Part shown: positions 41,626 through 50,458 of the stretch, piece by piece | How the letters are laid out: each line of letters starts with the position of its first letter | Position numbering within the stretch: the stretch's first letter is position 1 | DNA from: Chryseobacterium hagamense | GTDB taxonomy: Bacteria > Bacteroidota > Bacteroidia > Flavobacteriales > Weeksellaceae | Direction: 5' to 3' | Length of the DNA: 64,000 bases | Assembly (NCBI RefSeq): GCF_007991455.1 | Contig: NZ_BJYJ01000001.1 | Span: 310,001-374,000 of the forward strand | Made by a program: the position numbers and the translations under genes | Notes under the pieces: model-generated | The model's database searches: none | What the model saw: only the letters and a program-made list of their open reading frames with translations | Told to the model about the DNA's origin: nothing

Positions 41626-41740
41626 TAATTTCTTTATAAATTCAACGCGAATTAGACCCTATCTGACTGAATTACAATCGGACATTATAAGAATCGGAAT
41701 TTAATCCGGTGAATCAAAATTTTGGATAGATTTCTTATTT

Positions 41741-42101
41741 GTAAGGTGAATCCGAACGTATTGATATCCTATTCAGCCGATTATATAACTCAAAAAGAAA
41801 AATCAGAATGATTCAGTCGGGATTTTGGATACCTCTCATCCTGGTAGAACCAATAAACGGTTCACCCTTCTGACAGGATTTTATTCTACCCCTGTACCAA
41901 GCCGTTTCTTCAGGACTTTAAAACGATATTCATCCGTCTCCGATTGAAAAATAACCAAAAACCTGTTATTGAGGATTAAATAAAAACTCCTCTGATAAAG
42001 TGGTAATCTATTCAGTTTAATGATCAGGGCCTTTGATCCTCTATTTGATACGAGAAACTTCCGGCATCCGGCATCTTTCTTCCAGTCTCATCCGATTTCT
42101 A
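41741..42101 (+). repeat. Dispersed repeat R1, copy C
   Basis: Begins GTGAATCCGAACGTATTG and shares nearly every block with copy A, including GATTCAGTCGGGATTTTGG, CTCCTCTGATAAAGTGGTAA and the core ACTTCCGGCATCCGGCATC (42057-42086). The right terminal sequence is missing where the pdeM stop codon begins. Confidence 0.85.
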
Positions 42102-42103
42102 CT

Positions 42104-42748
42104 TTAAATCTCATAAATCTCAGCATCCGTAAAAACATAGAATTTTCCTTTTTTAGGGAGATTTTTTGTATCCAGGCCTGTAAACTCACTGAAGGCAGGA
42201 AGCAGCAGCTGGTTGTCGGTGACGACAAAACACGGCAGCTTTATTTTCTTTACGGAAGAATGGATGACGAATCCGGGATGGATGTGCCCGGTTACCTGGA
42301 ATTTTTCCTGTTTTTTTTCAAAATCATGGATGAAAAGAAAATCTCCGTTCTCAAAGGATCTTGATTTAAAATTCAGGCATAATTTCGCTTCGAGTCTTTT
42401 AGAAAGGCGGTCGTGATTGCCCTCTACAAGATAAAACTGCAGACCGGGATACTGATTCCGCCATTCGCAGAATTCATCTACATCCGAATTGTCTCCCGCA
42501 TGCAGCAAATCGCCGACGACAATAAATTTTTCAGGCTGGAAATATTCAATCAGGATCGAAAGCCGCTCCAGGTCGTTTTTCATCAGATGACTGGTCAGGG
42601 CAATGCCATTTTTCCGGAAATGAGCCGCTTTGCCGATGTGCAGATCGGAGAGGATCAGTGCTTTTTCTTTCTTCCAGAACAAAGCTCTCTGATTGGTTAA
42701 AGTAAACTGTTCGTTTTGAAGGGTTATATTTTTTGTTACGATTTTCAT
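42104..42748 (-). CDS. pdeM: Ligase-associated DNA-repair metallophosphoesterase
   Basis: A 214-residue calcineurin-like phosphoesterase. Metal-binding motifs are SDLHIGKAAHFRK, VGDLLHAGD, EGNHDRL and VTGHIHPGF. This subfamily always sits with a bacterial ATP-dependent ligase and its helicase, and is thought to process DNA ends. It is the last gene of the four-gene unit, 229 bp after the helicase gene, with a 7-bp-unit element in between. R1 copy C lies just past its stop. Confidence 0.9.
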   Translation of the reverse strand: MKIVTKNITLQNEQFTLTNQRALFWKKEKALILSDLHIGKAAHFRKNGIALTSHLMKNDLERLSILIEYFQPEKFIVVGDLLHAGDNSDVDEFCEWRNQYPGLQFYLVEGNHDRLSKRLEAKLCLNFKSRSFENGDFLFIHDFEKKQEKFQVTGHIHPGFVIHSSVKKIKLPCFVVTDNQLLLPAFSEFTGLDTKNLPKKGKFYVFTDAEIYEI

Positions 42749-42768
42749 TTTTAATTGTTCGAATGTAG

Positions 42769-42977
42769 AGGTCGGTGGTGAATGGTCAATCTGCTGCGCT
42801 TGTCAATTTTTAAATGATACGAAAAACGCATTGGCGAAGCCACATTCACTATTTACCATAGACTTTTATAATAAATAAATGTTGAGCAGTCAATTCCTCC
42901 GGGACAATGGCCGGTTTTAAATGATTTCAGAAAATTCACCTGCAAAGCGAAATTCACCATTGACGATTGACAATTCA
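42769..42977. repeat. Intergenic element bounded by inverted 7-bp units (copy H2)
   Basis: The left edge AGGTCGGTGGTGAATGGTC matches the element at 33716 with only a few changes. The right edge is made of TCACCAT, TGACGAT, TGACAAT and TCACTAT. It lies inside the repair gene cluster, between the helicase and phosphoesterase genes. Confidence 0.6.
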
Positions 42978-45425
42978 CTATTTCACTTTCCTTGCCTGCT
43001 GGATGAGTTTCTGGATCCTTGAATCCAGGTCTTCGCTGGAAAGGGTCTGCCTCAAGCTGTCGACTTTTATCGGGAAACTTAATGGGGTAAAGGTATTGGC
43101 AAATTTCAGGATTATTTTTGACTTTTCAATACGTTTGAAGGCTTCAACGAGACGCTGCTCCTGAAGCTGCGCATTAAAAACCTCCGTATACGATTGCCTT
43201 ACCAGGAAATGATTCGGATCGTAATCTTCCAGTACTTTGAAGATCAGTCCGGCCGAACTCTGAAGCGATTTATTGGAACGTTGCTGACCCGGGAAATTCT
43301 GGACCACCATCCCCGAAATTACCGCAATGTCACGGAACTTCCGCCGCGCCATTTCTGCCGCATTGATGCTGGAAATCACATCATTCATCAGGTTATCTCT
43401 CGTCAGGATCTTATCCAGGTTGTCTTCATTCAGCGGAATTTCCTTATCGCTGAACAGTTCGAAACCGTAATCGTTCATTGCCATCGAAAAAGAGATCGGG
43501 GCCAGCTTGGAAATCCGGTAAGCCACCAGAGCGGCCATCACTTCGTGCACCAGCCGTCCCTCGAACGGATACATAAAGAGATGATAGCCTTCGCGGTTCT
43601 TGATGAGTTCCACCAGGAATTCATCTTCTTCCGGAATGTGGGAACGTTCCTGCTGATTGACCAGCAGCGGATGCAGGAATTTCAGTTCTTTTTCTGAAGA
43701 TTTCGGATTGAGTGCACCGGATAGTTTCTCCCTCAAAAATTGGCCGAGATTGGTACTTAAAGGCAGCCTTCCGCCAAGGTAACTCGGAGCAAAAGCTTTG
43801 CCCTTAGATGCCCTCACAAAAACGGTCATATCTTTGATCATCGCCACCTCCAGCACACGTCCGGCCAAAATAAATTTATCTTCTTTTTTTAATCTTGAAA
43901 TAAAATATTCTTCCACCATCCCGATGTAACCGCCGGAAATAAACTTGACCTTCAGCATGGCATCGCTCACGATTACGCCCATATTCATCCGGTGCAGCAT
44001 CGCAATTTTTCTTGAAGTCACTTTATACAGGCCATTCTCATCGATCACGATTTTATGGAATTCCTCGTAACTTTTCAGGGCTTTTCCGCCGATGGTGAGG
44101 AAATCCAGCATGCCTCTCCATTCTTCTTCGTTCATCTCGCGAAAAGCATAGGTTTCCTTGATTTTAGGATAAAGTTCATCCGGAAGGAAACCATCTCCGA
44201 CCGCAAGGGTCATCAGAAACTGTACGAGAACGTCGAAACAAAGAACCTGTGGATCACGCGGCTCAATGACGTTATTTTTGACCGCTTCTTTCAATGCGGA
44301 AACTTCAATAAGTTCCAGGGAGTGGGTGGGTACACAGTATATTTTTGACGTTTCGAAAGGGGAGTGCCCGCTCCGTCCCGCCCGCTGCAGGAACCGGGCC
44401 ACCCCTTTAGCCGATCCGATCTGGATTACGGTATCCACCGGTTTGAAATCAATCCCCAGATCCAGCGATGAGGTGGAAACCACGGCTTTAAGCTTTCCAT
44501 TGCTCAGGTTTTCTTCAATCCATATTCTCAGATGGGCATCGATGGAGCTGTGGTGGATGGCGATCTGTCCGGCAAAATCCGGATAGGCATTCAACAGCAA
44601 CTGGTACCACATTTCGCTCTGGCTCCGGGTATTTGTAAAAACAATGGTGGAATTGGAATTCAGGATGATCGGAACAACTTTATCGGCCAATTTATGCCCG
44701 AGATGACCTGCCCAGGGCAAAATTTCAACTTCATCCGGAAAAACGGAAAGAATATCGATTTTCTTTTTCTCCTTAGCAGTGATTTTTGTTTTTTTAATGT
44801 CGTACGGAATCAGCACTTCCATTGCTTCATCGAGATTACCGATGGTGGCAGTGATTCCCCAGATCTTCATTTTCGGAATATAAATTCTCAGCCGTGAAAT
44901 TCCCAGTTCGATCATAACACCCCTTTTTGAACCCAGCAATTCATGCCATTCATCAATCACAATGACCTGAAGGTTTGTAAAAAACTGCTGATGGTTTTTC
45001 TGTCCGAGCAGGAGATGCAGACTTTCGGGGGTAGCCACCAGGATGTCCGGCATATTTTTAACCTGCTGCTGGCGCACTTTAGGATCGGTGTCGCCGTTCC
45101 GTACGCCCACGGCCCAATCGAGACCAATCTCATCAATGGCTTCCTGCATGGCTTTGGCGATGTCTTTGGAAAGCGAACGGAGCGGCGTAATCCAGATCAT
45201 CTTCAATCCTTTCCCATACTTGTCAGGATGGTTCAGGAAATCGGAAATCAGGGCTAAAAAAACGGAATAGGTCTTACCGAAGCCGGTAGGCGCCACGACC
45301 ATCCCGCTGTAGCCGTTCCCAAATTTCCACCACGTTTCCGTCTGGAACTTAAAAGGAGCATTGCCCTTTTCGCCCATCCAGTTCCGGATGATCTGGTAGC
45401 CGCCGGTATTTTCAAATGCTGTCAA
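42978..45425 (-). CDS. Ligase-associated DEXH-box helicase (Lhr-like)
   Basis: An 815-residue superfamily 2 helicase. Visible motifs are APTGFGKTYSVFLAL (Walker A), TPLRSLSKD, ATPESLHLLLG, VIDEWHELLG (motif II as DEWH), SATIG-like ITATIGNLDEA and FTNTRSQSEMWYQ. Domain 2 holds TSSLDLGIDFKPVDTVIQIG and QRAGRSGH. The C-terminal 350 residues form the Lhr-core wing and DUF4 regions. It is the helicase partner of the bacterial ligase-associated repair set; it presumably unwinds or translocates on DNA. It follows the ligase gene after 153 bp. Confidence 0.93.
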   Translation of the reverse strand: MTAFENTGGYQIIRNWMGEKGNAPFKFQTETWWKFGNGYSGMVVAPTGFGKTYSVFLALISDFLNHPDKYGKGLKMIWITPLRSLSKDIAKAMQEAIDEIGLDWAVGVRNGDTDPKVRQQQVKNMPDILVATPESLHLLLGQKNHQQFFTNLQVIVIDEWHELLGSKRGVMIELGISRLRIYIPKMKIWGITATIGNLDEAMEVLIPYDIKKTKITAKEKKKIDILSVFPDEVEILPWAGHLGHKLADKVVPIILNSNSTIVFTNTRSQSEMWYQLLLNAYPDFAGQIAIHHSSIDAHLRIWIEENLSNGKLKAVVSTSSLDLGIDFKPVDTVIQIGSAKGVARFLQRAGRSGHSPFETSKIYCVPTHSLELIEVSALKEAVKNNVIEPRDPQVLCFDVLVQFLMTLAVGDGFLPDELYPKIKETYAFREMNEEEWRGMLDFLTIGGKALKSYEEFHKIVIDENGLYKVTSRKIAMLHRMNMGVIVSDAMLKVKFISGGYIGMVEEYFISRLKKEDKFILAGRVLEVAMIKDMTVFVRASKGKAFAPSYLGGRLPLSTNLGQFLREKLSGALNPKSSEKELKFLHPLLVNQQERSHIPEEDEFLVELIKNREGYHLFMYPFEGRLVHEVMAALVAYRISKLAPISFSMAMNDYGFELFSDKEIPLNEDNLDKILTRDNLMNDVISSINAAEMARRKFRDIAVISGMVVQNFPGQQRSNKSLQSSAGLIFKVLEDYDPNHFLVRQSYTEVFNAQLQEQRLVEAFKRIEKSKIILKFANTFTPLSFPIKVDSLRQTLSSEDLDSRIQKLIQQARKVK

Positions 45426-45578
45426 ATTATTCTGTATGTTTTAGTTAACTACAAATGCAAAAAAGATTTAATATGATTTTAATCTTTTCAAAAAATTATG
45501 CGCAACCTTTTTTGGACTTTAAATTTCCAATTAATTAAACTTTAAAAAAGAGCTTTCGTGACTTTTGTGGTTAATTTT

Positions 45579-47159
45579 CTACTGTATCAGTTTCTTCACC
45601 TCTTCCAGTTCGTCAATTTCATCTGCCGTCTTGTCTTTCCGCCATCTCAGGATCCTCGGGAAACGCAGTGCGACACCGCTTTTATGGCGGCTGCTGAACC
45701 CGATGCCTTCAAAGGCAATTTCAAAAACCAACTCTGCTTTGACTGTTCTGACGGGCCCGAATTTTTCAATGGCATTTTTGTTTACAAATTTGCTGACTTC
45801 CATGATTTCCTTATCCGTCAGTCCGGAATAGGCTTTGGCAATGGTGACCAGTTTATCTCCATTTTTTACGGCAAAAGTATAATCGGTATAATAGGCGCTT
45901 CGCCTCCCGCTTCCTTTCTGGGCATAGATCAGGACGGCATCAATCGTAAGAGGATTGATTTTCCATTTCCACCAGTCGCCTTTTTTTCTTCCTGAGTGGT
46001 AGAGCGAATTTTTCTGCTTCAGCATCAGTCCTTCACTGTTGATTTCCCTGGAAGCTTCCCTGATCTTATCCAGTTCGTTCCATTCATTAAATTCAATCAT
46101 TTCAGAGAGTCTGATGTTTTCCGGATTTTCATTTAACAACAATTCTTCCAGCATCGCCCGCCTTCCGGAGATAGGTTTCTCCCTTAAATCATTGCCTTCC
46201 AGTTCCAGGAGGTCATAAGCGAAAACCTCTACCGGGATTTCCGATAACATCTTTTTGGTTAAGGTTTTCCGGTTGAGGCGTTTCTGCAGTTCATTGAAAT
46301 TTAAAACCTTGTGGTCTTTTACTGCCAGGATTTCTCCGTCGATCACAAAATTGCCGTTCATTTTTTCAACGGCCTCTTTCACTTCCGGAAACTGTTCCGT
46401 GATTAATTCTTCCCCCCTTGACCAGATAAAAACTTCGCCGTTTCTTTTGATGATCTGGCCGCGGATGCCGTCCCATTTGTATTCGATCTGCCACTCATCC
46501 GGCGTTCCGAGTTCCCCAAGATCCTTCTCCAGCGGATAAGCCAGACAGAACGGATAAGGTTTTGAGTTATCCGGGTTTACATTCTCGGCGTCAATCAGTT
46601 CCTGAAAAGAAACTTCATTCGGCAGCCATTTTCCCATCAGGCTGTGCATCAGCGCACTGGATTCCTGCTCGGAAAACTTAGTCAGTGCATTGATCAGTGT
46701 TTTATCTGAAACCCCGATCCGGAAACTTCCGCCAAGCAGCTTGTTGAAAATCAGCCGTTCCGTATAATCCAGCCCGTTCCATGAAGTCAGGATAAATTCT
46801 TTTTTTTCGGCATCGGTTTTATTCTTCAGGCTGACGATATCATCCATCCATTCAGATAAGGAACGTTCAATTTTTTCAGTTGGCGGCGGAAGGATCAATG
46901 AGATCGTTTCCCCTAAGTCTCCAACGGAAGAATAGCTTTCCTGGAACAGCCAGAAAGGCAGTTGCGTAATATCGAGTGCCCATTCTTTCATATAATTGCT
47001 GTTGACGTTCCGTTTCGGCCTTTTACCCGTAAACAGGGCTATAAACCATACTTTGTCCTCATCGGGCGCACGTTCAAGATAGTCGATAATGGCATCGATT
47101 TTCGCATTGGTCTTATTGGTGCTTTCCAGTGCGTTGATCAGTTCGGCAAAATTCTTCAT
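45579..47159 (-). CDS. ATP-dependent DNA ligase, bacterial ligase-associated repair type
   Basis: A 526-residue ligase. An N-terminal helical DNA-binding domain (1-190) precedes the nucleotidyltransferase domain with the adenylated lysine in EYKWDGIRGQ (near residue 229), DGEILAVKD (motif III-like) and LMLKQKNSLYHSGRKKGDWWKWK (motifs IV-V). The OB-fold ends with GVALRFPRILRWRKDKTADE (motif VI). It joins nicked or broken DNA with ATP, separate from the replicative NAD ligase. Its ATG overlaps the stop of the upstream exonuclease gene by 4 bp. Confidence 0.95.
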   Translation of the reverse strand: MKNFAELINALESTNKTNAKIDAIIDYLERAPDEDKVWFIALFTGKRPKRNVNSNYMKEWALDITQLPFWLFQESYSSVGDLGETISLILPPPTEKIERSLSEWMDDIVSLKNKTDAEKKEFILTSWNGLDYTERLIFNKLLGGSFRIGVSDKTLINALTKFSEQESSALMHSLMGKWLPNEVSFQELIDAENVNPDNSKPYPFCLAYPLEKDLGELGTPDEWQIEYKWDGIRGQIIKRNGEVFIWSRGEELITEQFPEVKEAVEKMNGNFVIDGEILAVKDHKVLNFNELQKRLNRKTLTKKMLSEIPVEVFAYDLLELEGNDLREKPISGRRAMLEELLLNENPENIRLSEMIEFNEWNELDKIREASREINSEGLMLKQKNSLYHSGRKKGDWWKWKINPLTIDAVLIYAQKGSGRRSAYYTDYTFAVKNGDKLVTIAKAYSGLTDKEIMEVSKFVNKNAIEKFGPVRTVKAELVFEIAFEGIGFSSRHKSGVALRFPRILRWRKDKTADEIDELEEVKKLIQ

Positions 47160-48181
47160 GGCTCCGGATTTTTAACGGTTTCTTTTTCAACTTCCTCTTC
47201 GTCATCGTCTCCATAAAGGGTTTCCACTACGTCAGACCGGATTCCGATCTCATTCAAATATTTGGAAAATACTTCGGTCTGTCCATGAGTAACGTGAACG
47301 ATCTCGGCTTCGGTGGCTTTAATGGCCTGAAGCAGCCCTTTCCAGTCGGCATGGTCACTCATGGCAAAACCGGCATCGGCACTCCGCCATCGTCTTGCTC
47401 CCCGGACCTGCATCCAGCCGGAACAGATCGCGATGGCCGCATTCGGAATTTTTTTGATTACATTGGAATCCATCAGTGCGGGAGGGACGATGACGATTTC
47501 GTCCTGCACGTGCTTTACACTTTCCCTGAAATCCGGAATTTCATAATCCGGAAGCTTGATGCCTACCGTTTCAAAAGCTTCGTTCAGTTTCCCGATCGAG
47601 TAGTGGACGTGGATTTTTCCCATTCCTTCCACAGCCTTCATGATTCGCTGGGCTTTCCCCAGGGAATAACCGATAAATACGGAGGTTTTCTGATTTTCTT
47701 TATTCCGGAGCACCCAGTTCTGAAGTCTTTTATTAAGATCATCCACTTCAAGCCAGTTGTAAATCGGCAGCCCGAACGTACTTTCCGTCACAAACTCATT
47801 GCACTTTACCAGTTCGAACGGAGTACTTAAACCGTCGTCCTGGACTTTATAATCGCCGGAGACGACACTTACATAGCCCTTGTATTCCAGACGGATCTGT
47901 GCCGAGCCGATAATGTGGCCCGCAGGATGAAACGAAACCCTGACGCCGTTCATGTTAATGACTTCACCGTATTCCACACTCTGGCATTCGATGTCTTCGC
48001 TGATCCGTTTGTATAAAATAGGTTTTGTAAAATGGTGGCAGAGGTACTTTTTCATTCCCCAGCGTGCGTGGTCGGCATGTCCGTGGGTAATTACCGCCAG
48101 ATCAACCGGCCGCCACGGATCGATATAAAATTTTCCCTGCGGGCAGTAGATGCCTTTGTTTGTGAATTTAATAAGCTTCAA
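47156..48181 (-). CDS. Ligase-associated MBL-fold exonuclease
   Basis: A 341-residue protein of the beta-CASP metallo-beta-lactamase group. The zinc motif is THGHADHARWG near residue 33, and later motifs are SGDYKVQDDG, CSGWMQVRGARRWRSAD, MSDHADW and HVTHGQTEVF. Members are SNM1/Pso2-like nucleases associated with ATP-dependent ligase in bacteria. It is the first gene of the four-gene repair unit. R1 copies D and D-prime lie upstream, so the promoter is probably between 48182 and 48364. Confidence 0.93.
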   Translation of the reverse strand: MKLIKFTNKGIYCPQGKFYIDPWRPVDLAVITHGHADHARWGMKKYLCHHFTKPILYKRISEDIECQSVEYGEVINMNGVRVSFHPAGHIIGSAQIRLEYKGYVSVVSGDYKVQDDGLSTPFELVKCNEFVTESTFGLPIYNWLEVDDLNKRLQNWVLRNKENQKTSVFIGYSLGKAQRIMKAVEGMGKIHVHYSIGKLNEAFETVGIKLPDYEIPDFRESVKHVQDEIVIVPPALMDSNVIKKIPNAAIAICSGWMQVRGARRWRSADAGFAMSDHADWKGLLQAIKATEAEIVHVTHGQTEVFSKYLNEIGIRSDVVETLYGDDDEEEVEKETVKNPEP

Positions 48182-48363
48182 TGGTGTGTGTGATTTGGAT
48201 TTTAGTATTCAAAAATCTAACCAATCAAATCCCGCGGTCAACAATCCGGCCGTTTTGAACTTTTGTAAATTGCAATTTTGCACAAAATAAAAGATGCCAT
48301 CGTACTCACACTAAGTTATGTGAATTCGTTCAAATTAACTTCGGCTTATTACTGAATTTATGT

Positions 48364-48741
48364 TTTAAATAACGTGAATTCAACCGTATTCATATCATAT
48401 TCAGCCGATTATTTAACTCAAAATAAAATTAGAATGATTCAGTCAGGATTTTAGATACCATTCATTTTAGCAAAACGGATACACGGTTCACGCTTCTGAC
48501 AGGATTTTATCCGATCCTGTACTGAGCCGTCCCTTCAGCACTTTAAAACGACATTCGTCCCTCTCTGACTGAAAAATAGCACAACTGATTTTGAGGGTTA
48601 AATAAAAATTTTTCTGATAAAGTGATAACCAATTCACCTTGATGATCACAACCTTTAATCCTGCATTTGATAAGAGAAACTCCCGTCATCCATCCTCTTA
48701 ATCCAGATTATTCGTCGAGTTCATCGTATTCTTACCTAAAG
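48364..48741 (+). repeat. Dispersed repeat R1, copy D
   Basis: Begins TTTAAATAACGTGAATTC and keeps the interior blocks (GATTCAGTCAGGATTTT, ACGGTTCACGCTTCTGACAG, TTTCTGATAAAGTGATAAC). The core near 48679-48706 is degraded, and the end ACCTAAAGTAACGTAAAT merges with the start of copy D-prime. Confidence 0.85.
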
Positions 48742-48896
48742 TAACGTAAATTCGGTCGTATGTAACTTATATCCATTTGCTTAATTAATTAAAAAATAAA
48801 ATTTAATTGATTTTACTTTTGACAAAAGTAACTTCCAGCATCCGGCATCTCTCTTCCAGCCTTACGATCACACTTCTACATCAAGCTCATATTAAA
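48741..48896 (+). repeat. Dispersed repeat R1, copy D-prime (internally deleted, tandem to D)
   Basis: Begins GTAACGTAAATTCGGTCGT, which is both the right end of D and the left end of this copy, and jumps to ACTTCCAGCATCCGGCATCT (48830-48849) with about 200 bp of interior missing. Confidence 0.75.
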
Positions 48897-48913
48897 GTAT
48901 GATGGAACTTCCG

Positions 48914-50395
48914 TTATAATGTCTCTTTTACTGATTCGGAAAAAATTTCCATTGACTTTTCCATTTCATCAGTATTCAGGTTTCCGAAACCGAGCCGCAT
49001 GGCCGTCAGGTTTTTATTCTGATACAGCAATGTTTTAGGAATAAACAGATTATTCCGGGCACAGTTTCGTGCCAGCTGCATAAGATTCACTGGAACCTGC
49101 CAATCCAGCCAAACTGCAAGGCCGCCGGAAGGTTTCTCGAACCGCAGAAAACTGCCGAGGTTTTCCTGAAGTAATACCGCAAAACGGTCCCTTCTTTCCT
49201 GGTACACCTTCAGTGATTTTTTTAAGTAACGGCTGATTTCCCCTTCCGCAATCATTTCGCCCAATACATGCTCCATCAGGATATCGCCCTGCCGGTCGAT
49301 GATCCCAAGGTATTTCCTCATTTCCGCCATCAGGTTTTCCGGGGCTACAATAAAGCCGGTACGGAAGCCGGGCGCCAGAGATTTTCCGAATGAGCCGGTA
49401 TAAACCACCATGCCGTTGCTATCGGCACTCGCAAGCGGCAGGATCGGGCTTTTTTCATAATGGAAATCATAATCGTAATCGTCTTCCAGGATGATAAAAC
49501 CGAATTCCTGGGCCAGCTGCAAAAGTTCGAGCCGGCGTTGGGCACTCAACGTAACCGTAGTGGGGTAGTGATGGTGCGGAGTAAGATACAGCATCCTGAT
49601 TTTCTGTCTGTGACAAATGGCACGCACTTCCTCCACATTGATGCCTTCACCATCAATCGGGACGGATCTGATCTGTACTCCTGCTTTCTGGAAAATCATA
49701 TTTACCGAGAAATAGCTCAGCTCACCGACCAGGACCGTATCGCCTTCCGACAACAGAATTTCGGAAACAATATAGATGCTCATCTCCATACTCCTGGTAA
49801 TCAGCAGATTATTTTTGGAAATAGGAAGCCCTCTTGTAAGGTTGAGGTATTTTGAAAGATGATGTTTGAAAAATTCACTCCCGTCCTGGCTGTACTGACC
49901 AATTTTATGGGCTTTCCGTTTTAAGGTGGAGCTGTAAATTCTGGATTGCTGATCGATTTGGGTCAGGCGGATATCGGGGATACCGTCATTAAATATGTAT
50001 TCGCACGGCGACCGCTCGAAAGGATTATCTAAAATATTGGACGTCCTAAAAGAAAAGCCGGCCTGTTTCGGATAATTTTCCAGATGCTTCTGCTCGGGGG
50101 TCTTCATCCCAGACGGCCGTGTTTCATTTTTTCCGATGACGAAAGTTCCTCTGTTGGGAAAACTTTCGACCCAACCCTGCGCGAATAATTCGTCATATAC
50201 CGAAACGGCCGTATTGCGGTGCACGCTCAGAATCCGGCTCATCGTGCGTGTCCCGGGCAATTTTGTTCCAAAAGGCAGGAACCCGCGCTGGATTGCATTA
50301 ATTAACTGATTTGAAATCTGCAAATACACAGAAACTTCGGAATTTCTATTGATTTTAATAAAACCCTGGTAAGGAATTTCAACCGGACTATCCAT
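48914..50395 (-). CDS. MocR-type PLP-dependent transcriptional regulator
   Basis: A 493-residue GntR/MocR fusion. Residues 18-95 are a GntR winged HTH (YLQISNQLINAIQRGFLPFG and VHRNTAVSVYDELFAQGW). The rest is a fold-type I aminotransferase domain with the PLP lysine in TGSFGKSLAPGFRTGF and ILEDDYDYDFHY. MocR regulators sense PLP or amine intermediates. It is divergent from the biotin operon across 63 bp, where two ACCAT direct repeats (50411 and 50419) could be its operator. BioF and BioA in that operon are PLP enzymes, so control by PLP status is plausible. The long frame has no inactivating change. Confidence 0.87.
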   Translation of the reverse strand: MDSPVEIPYQGFIKINRNSEVSVYLQISNQLINAIQRGFLPFGTKLPGTRTMSRILSVHRNTAVSVYDELFAQGWVESFPNRGTFVIGKNETRPSGMKTPEQKHLENYPKQAGFSFRTSNILDNPFERSPCEYIFNDGIPDIRLTQIDQQSRIYSSTLKRKAHKIGQYSQDGSEFFKHHLSKYLNLTRGLPISKNNLLITRSMEMSIYIVSEILLSEGDTVLVGELSYFSVNMIFQKAGVQIRSVPIDGEGINVEEVRAICHRQKIRMLYLTPHHHYPTTVTLSAQRRLELLQLAQEFGFIILEDDYDYDFHYEKSPILPLASADSNGMVVYTGSFGKSLAPGFRTGFIVAPENLMAEMRKYLGIIDRQGDILMEHVLGEMIAEGEISRYLKKSLKVYQERRDRFAVLLQENLGSFLRFEKPSGGLAVWLDWQVPVNLMQLARNCARNNLFIPKTLLYQNKNLTAMRLGFGNLNTDEMEKSMEIFSESVKETL

Positions 50396-50410
50396 AATCT
50401 TAAAACTGGC

Positions 50411-50423
50411 ACCATATAACCAT
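50411..50423. promoter_or_regulatory. Possible MocR operator: tandem ACCAT repeats
   Basis: ACCAT at 50411-50415 and at 50419-50423 are separated by ATA in the shared promoter region. Direct repeats are the usual operator form for MocR dimers. Confidence 0.35.
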
Positions 50424-50435
50424 CCGGCAATATAC

Positions 50436-50443
50436 TACTTTTG
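50436..50443 (+). promoter_or_regulatory. Biotin-operon promoter -7 box
   Basis: TACTTTTG matches TAnnTTTG and ends 15 bp before the ATG at 50459. It supports that start over the in-frame TTG at 50441. Confidence 0.6.
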
Positions 50444-50458
50444 AACCAAACTTTAAGA

